Below, in pieces: positions 61,660 through 64,000 of a stretch of 64,000 bases of DNA. The notes below the pieces were generated by a model. That model made no database searches. It saw nothing but the letters and a program-made list of their open reading frames with translations, and was not told where the DNA came from. The stretch is from the NCBI RefSeq assembly GCF_003184185.1, contig NZ_QHJG01000027.1, positions 3,021-67,020 of the forward strand. The letters are read 5' to 3'. The translations under genes were made by a program, and so were the position numbers. The stretch comes from Legionella qingyii. Lineage in GTDB: Bacteria > Pseudomonadota > Gammaproteobacteria > Legionellales > Legionellaceae. The first letter of the stretch is position 1; every line of letters begins with the position of its first letter.

Positions 61660-63003
61660 ATGTTTAAGAACTCCACGCTTTACACACCTGAAACTACATT
61701 AATGCAAATCAGAAATGATATGAGCATTTGCCAGACTGATTACCCAATTGACTGGTATCAAGAAGAATTTATTCCCTATGCCCAAGAATATCAGGCACTT
61801 CCAGATCGTAAACTCACGACCGTCTTGAAGTGGATGACCCCTTATCTTAAAAAAGCTCAAGATCATTTTGGTGAGCGATTATTGCTTTTAGCTCACTATT
61901 ACATGGGTGGAGATATTGTCCGCTTGGTTGAACAATTCGGAGGACTTATTGGTGACTCCTATCAATTAGCATTGATGGCAGCCGAACATCCTGAAAAATC
62001 GGTTATTATCGAGTCTGCCGTGCATTTCATGGCTGAATCAATTAGTATTTTGGCGAATAAAAACCAACAGGTTTATATAACCAATCCCAAATCCGGTTGC
62101 ACTATGGAAATGCTTGCCAAGGATTTCATGGTTGAACCTGCTTTTCTTGATTTGAATGAAAGGTATGGTGCCGAGAATATTTTACCGGTTTGCTATATGA
62201 ATACATCGGGTCGAGTCAAAGCGTTAACTGGTGCTCAAGGCGGAGCCGTTTGCACAAGTTCCAATGTTAAAAAAATATTTCAATGGGCACTAAAACAAAA
62301 TAAAAAGATCCTCTTTATTCCTGATCAACATATGGGTGAAAACGTCGCTTATTGGTTAGGGATAAAAAATCTAGCCTATTGGCCGGGTGGAACCGCAGGG
62401 GCTCAATATTCACTTACAACCCAAGATTCAAAAACTCTAAAACAGTTTGATGAGGCTCAATTAATATTATTCGCGAGTCAATGCGCCGTACATACACATT
62501 ATCTACCTGAAATGTGTGATTATTGGCATAATCAAGGGTACACTACGATCGTTCATCCAGAATGCCGAAACTCAGTAATTAAAGTAGCACAACACTCAGG
62601 ATCTACCGCGTTTATCTGGGATTATGTCATTCATGATCGTGCCAAAACCAAACGTTATGCCATTGGTACTGAAAATCACATGGTAGAAAATCTAAAACAA
62701 CACTGTAAAAGTTTAAATATAGAGGTAGTCAATCTAGCAGAAGCCCCTAAAAATGAAAATGAAAAAGGAATAGGCTGTGGTTGTGCTACTATGTCACGTA
62801 ATGATCCCCCTCATCTAGTTGCGCTTGTCGATTTGCTAAGACAAGGAAAAACAATGGCTTATAATGAAGTTAAAGCAGGTGATGTAGTCAATGAATTTAC
62901 TGGAAGTAGAAACAGATTACCCGAAAATGATCAGCAATGGGTTATCGATAACGCTAAAAAATCCCTGCAAATGATGATTGATATCACTGAAAGTCGCATT
63001 TAA
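61660..63003 (+). CDS. nadA: quinolinate synthase (long form)
   Basis: [4Fe-4S] enzyme that condenses iminoaspartate with DHAP to quinolinate. The ATG follows GAGG at good spacing. Core motifs: LLLAHYYMGGDIVRLVEQFG, GDSYQLALMAAEH, NPKSGCTMEMLAKDF, VCYMNTSGRVKALTGAQGGA with VCTSSN, LFIPDQHMGENVAYWLG, VHPECRNSV and the terminal IGCGCATMSRNDPP. Candidate cluster cysteines are conserved. At 447 residues it is about 100 longer than E. coli NadA: an N-terminal extension of about 60 residues and an insert between WPGG and CAVHTHYLPEMC. It is likely a distinct NadA subfamily, complete and functional. Confidence 0.92.
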   Translation: MFKNSTLYTPETTLMQIRNDMSICQTDYPIDWYQEEFIPYAQEYQALPDRKLTTVLKWMTPYLKKAQDHFGERLLLLAHYYMGGDIVRLVEQFGGLIGDSYQLALMAAEHPEKSVIIESAVHFMAESISILANKNQQVYITNPKSGCTMEMLAKDFMVEPAFLDLNERYGAENILPVCYMNTSGRVKALTGAQGGAVCTSSNVKKIFQWALKQNKKILFIPDQHMGENVAYWLGIKNLAYWPGGTAGAQYSLTTQDSKTLKQFDEAQLILFASQCAVHTHYLPEMCDYWHNQGYTTIVHPECRNSVIKVAQHSGSTAFIWDYVIHDRAKTKRYAIGTENHMVENLKQHCKSLNIEVVNLAEAPKNENEKGIGCGCATMSRNDPPHLVALVDLLRQGKTMAYNEVKAGDVVNEFTGSRNRLPENDQQWVIDNAKKSLQMMIDITESRI

Positions 63004-63019
63004 GCGTCTAATAAAAATT

Positions 63020-63046
63020 CCTGGGTGCAACGAAGCGACACCCAGG
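63020..63046 (+). terminator. dispersed repeat copy 7 acting as terminator hairpin
   Basis: CCTGGGTG (63020-63027) and CACCCAGG (63039-63046) form a perfect 8-bp stem, followed by TTTTAT. It lies 17 bp after the nadA stop and is the short form of the GTAGCCTGGGT repeat. A good intrinsic terminator for nadA. Confidence 0.7.
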
Positions 63047-63087
63047 TTTTATCTGAAAATTTTCTTTGCTCCTCTTCGCTACACCAA

Positions 63088-63120
63088 GGCTTATCCACAA
63101 ATTGTCAGGTTCTATAGGCT
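63088..63120. repeat. second DnaA-box-containing hairpin-like repeat
   Basis: GCTTATCCACAAATTGTCAG then GTTCTATAGGC aligns with GCTTATCCACAAAATTCTGG then ATTCTACAAGC at 54096-54127. It contains TTATCCACA (63091-63099), a perfect DnaA box. It lies between nadA and the Cys-rich gene. Confidence 0.5.
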
Positions 63121-63458
63121 TAATGGCAAGAACAAGCAGTAGATTGTGTACCGTCCTTACATTTTAAATGGCCAGTAGATGTATCACATTGAGCTACCCC
63201 TCCATGCTGTGAACAGCACCCTTTAGTACTTGTAGTAGTTGTGGTGGTTTTAGTTGTACTTTTTGTTTTCTTACAAGTACATGCTGGAGAGGCTGTACCA
63301 TCCTTACACATCTGGACCCCAGTAGTACTATTACAAGAAGCAACCCCTCCATGGCTTGAACAGCAAGCTGCATATGCCCCAACTAGTGGACTGCTCAATA
63401 AAAAAAGAACAGCAATAAATCGATTTACCCATATTGAAGCTAAATTAGCATTTTTCAT
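63120..63458 (-). CDS. secreted protein with two CCSxHGGV cysteine repeats
   Basis: ATG 63456-63458 follows GGAG by 6 bp, giving MKNANLASIWVNRFIAVLFL then LSSPLVGAYA, a signal peptide. The mature protein has two near-identical repeats: CCSSHGGVASC...MCKDG...CTC (Cys 32, 33, 42, 51, 60, 62) and CCSQHGGVAQC...KCKDG...CSC (Cys 81, 82, 91, 100, 109, 111), with the same spacing. They are joined by a Thr/Lys linker (KTKSTTKTTTTTTSTK). The same unit occurs in the gene at 33773-34111. A small disulfide-rich exported protein; no function is known to me. Confidence 0.8.
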   Translation of the reverse strand: MKNANLASIWVNRFIAVLFLLSSPLVGAYAACCSSHGGVASCNSTTGVQMCKDGTASPACTCKKTKSTTKTTTTTTSTKGCCSQHGGVAQCDTSTGHLKCKDGTQSTACSCH

Positions 63459-63522
63459 TTGAAACTCCATTTCAGTAAATGACATTAAATAATATAGACC
63501 ATATTGGTTAAAATCATGGAAT

Positions 63523-63699
63523 TTAGTGGCGCCAAGTTACTAATTCAGCACAAAATTGACACGAGCCCAATCCTTGTGTGCAGACGAAACCACCTAGAAT
63601 TAATGAGGTTGTTTGTGGATCCGGACAGCTCTTGGCATGAGTAATAGCTGCAAATTGTACAAGAAAAAAACTAAAAATGATAAAATGATATTTTTTCAT
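63523..63699 (-). CDS. small secreted Cys-containing protein, 58 residues
   Basis: Frame from ATG 63697-63699, preceded by AGAGG, to TAA 63523-63525. It has a signal peptide (MKKYHFIIFSFFLVQFAAIT then HA) and a mature part of about 36 residues starting KSCPDPQTTSLILGGFVCTQ, ending GLGSCQFCAELVTWRH, with Cys at 25, 40, 47 and 50. The CPDPxTTSL opening resembles larger secreted Legionella proteins I recall, so it could be a short family member or a truncated copy. It is in the same orientation as the Cys-rich gene 65 bp downstream. Confidence 0.6.
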   Translation of the reverse strand: MKKYHFIIFSFFLVQFAAITHAKSCPDPQTTSLILGGFVCTQGLGSCQFCAELVTWRH

Positions 63700-63752
63700 A
63701 AAATCCTCTTAAATTATTAGCTATTTTTTCAATAATAATATGCTAAAACCCA

Positions 63753-63780
63753 TTGTGAGAATTTATTTCTTTGTTATAAT
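63753..63780 (+). promoter_or_regulatory. promoter of tRNA-Leu
   Basis: -35 TTGTGA (63753-63758) and -10 TATAAT (63775-63780), 16 bp apart. They lie 12 bp before the tRNA 5' end, fitting a short leader. Confidence 0.7.
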
Positions 63781-63792
63781 GGCCGCACAAAT

Positions 63793-63879
63793 GCCTGGGT
63801 GGCGGAATTGGTAGACGCGCCGGATTCAAAATCCGGTGGTGGTGACACCGTGTGGGTTCGAGTCCCACCCTAGGTACCA
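63793..63879 (+). tRNA. tRNA-Leu (anticodon CAA)
   Basis: Class II tRNA of 87 nt with encoded CCA (63877-63879). Acceptor GCCTGGG pairs with CCTAGGT using G-U wobbles at two positions. The D-arm contains GGAATTGGTAGACGC. The anticodon stem CCGGA/TCCGG encloses loop TTCAAAA, so the anticodon is CAA (63827-63829), reading UUG. It has a long variable arm (TGGTGGTGACACCGT) and a T-arm with GGTTCGAGTCC. All arms are intact. Nothing further is seen from 63880 to the window end. Confidence 0.97.
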
Positions 63880-64000
63880 TAAATAATCCTTGAATATTCT
63901 CAACTGATTTCAAAAGCGTTCATCTACACTAAAACAAATGGCTCTTCCCCAAATCAGGGGGCACTAATCAAGAACACAAAACTTTAACCCTTAACCTATA

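Noticed and set aside
54099..63099. Two perfect DnaA boxes (TTATCCACA) suggesting a replication origin
   Set aside because: They are single boxes 9 kb apart, each inside a repeat, with no box cluster, no AT-rich unwinding region and no dnaA/dnaN neighbours.
63241..63462. 73-codon plus-strand frame opposite the Cys-rich gene
   Set aside because: Antisense shadow; the minus strand encodes a signal peptide and two matching Cys repeats.

Overview
The window is most likely chromosomal DNA from a Legionella species (Gammaproteobacteria). It is AT-rich, with compact gammaproteobacterial housekeeping operons. Legionella-type traits include a FleQ-type sigma-54 activator, a candidate PmrA box, and two candidate Dot/Icm effector genes, one of them carrying a eukaryotic-type RhoGAP domain. 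The genus call rests on gene content and protein character, not on a database search.

Layout. 1-4.1 kb: ileS (cut by the window edge), ribF and a universal stress protein, all on the minus strand. 4.3-4.9 kb: an unrecognised plus-strand gene behind a PmrA-like tandem repeat. 5.0-11.4 kb: a complete minus-strand ccmABCDEFGHI operon for cytochrome c maturation, including a 52-codon ccmD. 11.5-16.4 kb: a REP pair, the RhoGAP-like gene, sohB, a small charged protein, fleQ and a secreted protein with two six-cysteine repeats. 16.5-25.5 kb: the envelope block. The minus-strand operon mlaFEDC-mlaB-ibaG-murA-nif3-like diverges from the plus-strand operon kdsD-kdsC-lptC-lptA-lptB, and a 151-bp imperfect inverted repeat lies between them. 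25.6-28 kb: trpG/pabA-trpD-trpC. 28-31.5 kb: a 48-residue Pro/Glu peptide, an SDR oxidoreductase, an FMO-type monooxygenase and a lipoprotein hydrolase. 31.6-35.8 kb: xseA, a rhomboid protease, a Cys-rich secreted protein, thiM and thiD. 35.8-41.9 kb: clpS, clpA, a glycosyltransferase and an O-antigen ligase-like protein, then icd. 42-46 kb: a predicted M14-like periplasmic enzyme, an RluE-type pseudouridine synthase and mreBCD. 46.3-48.5 kb: a large coiled-coil effector candidate. 48.6-58.4 kb: a ComEA-like protein, an M20 dipeptidase, a stand-alone Firmicutes-style murG, nadC, a CPA2 antiporter, ppsA behind a Fur-like palindrome, and a SulP transporter. 58.5-63.9 kb: purB, nadB, nadA, two small secreted Cys proteins and tRNA-Leu(CAA).

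How the genes work together. Much of the window serves the cell envelope: Mla lipid transport, Kdo synthesis, LPS transport, MurA/MurG, MreBCD and O-antigen ligation. NadB, NadA and NadC make up the whole aspartate-to-NaMN branch. Several intergenic regions carry one dispersed repeat (core GTAGCCTGGGT...ACCCGGG), REP-like hairpins, and a second hairpin family that embeds a perfect DnaA box. The items most worth follow-up are the RhoGAP-like gene, the PmrA-box gene, the Pro/Glu peptide, the two secreted Cys-rich families, and the mla/kdsD inverted repeat.
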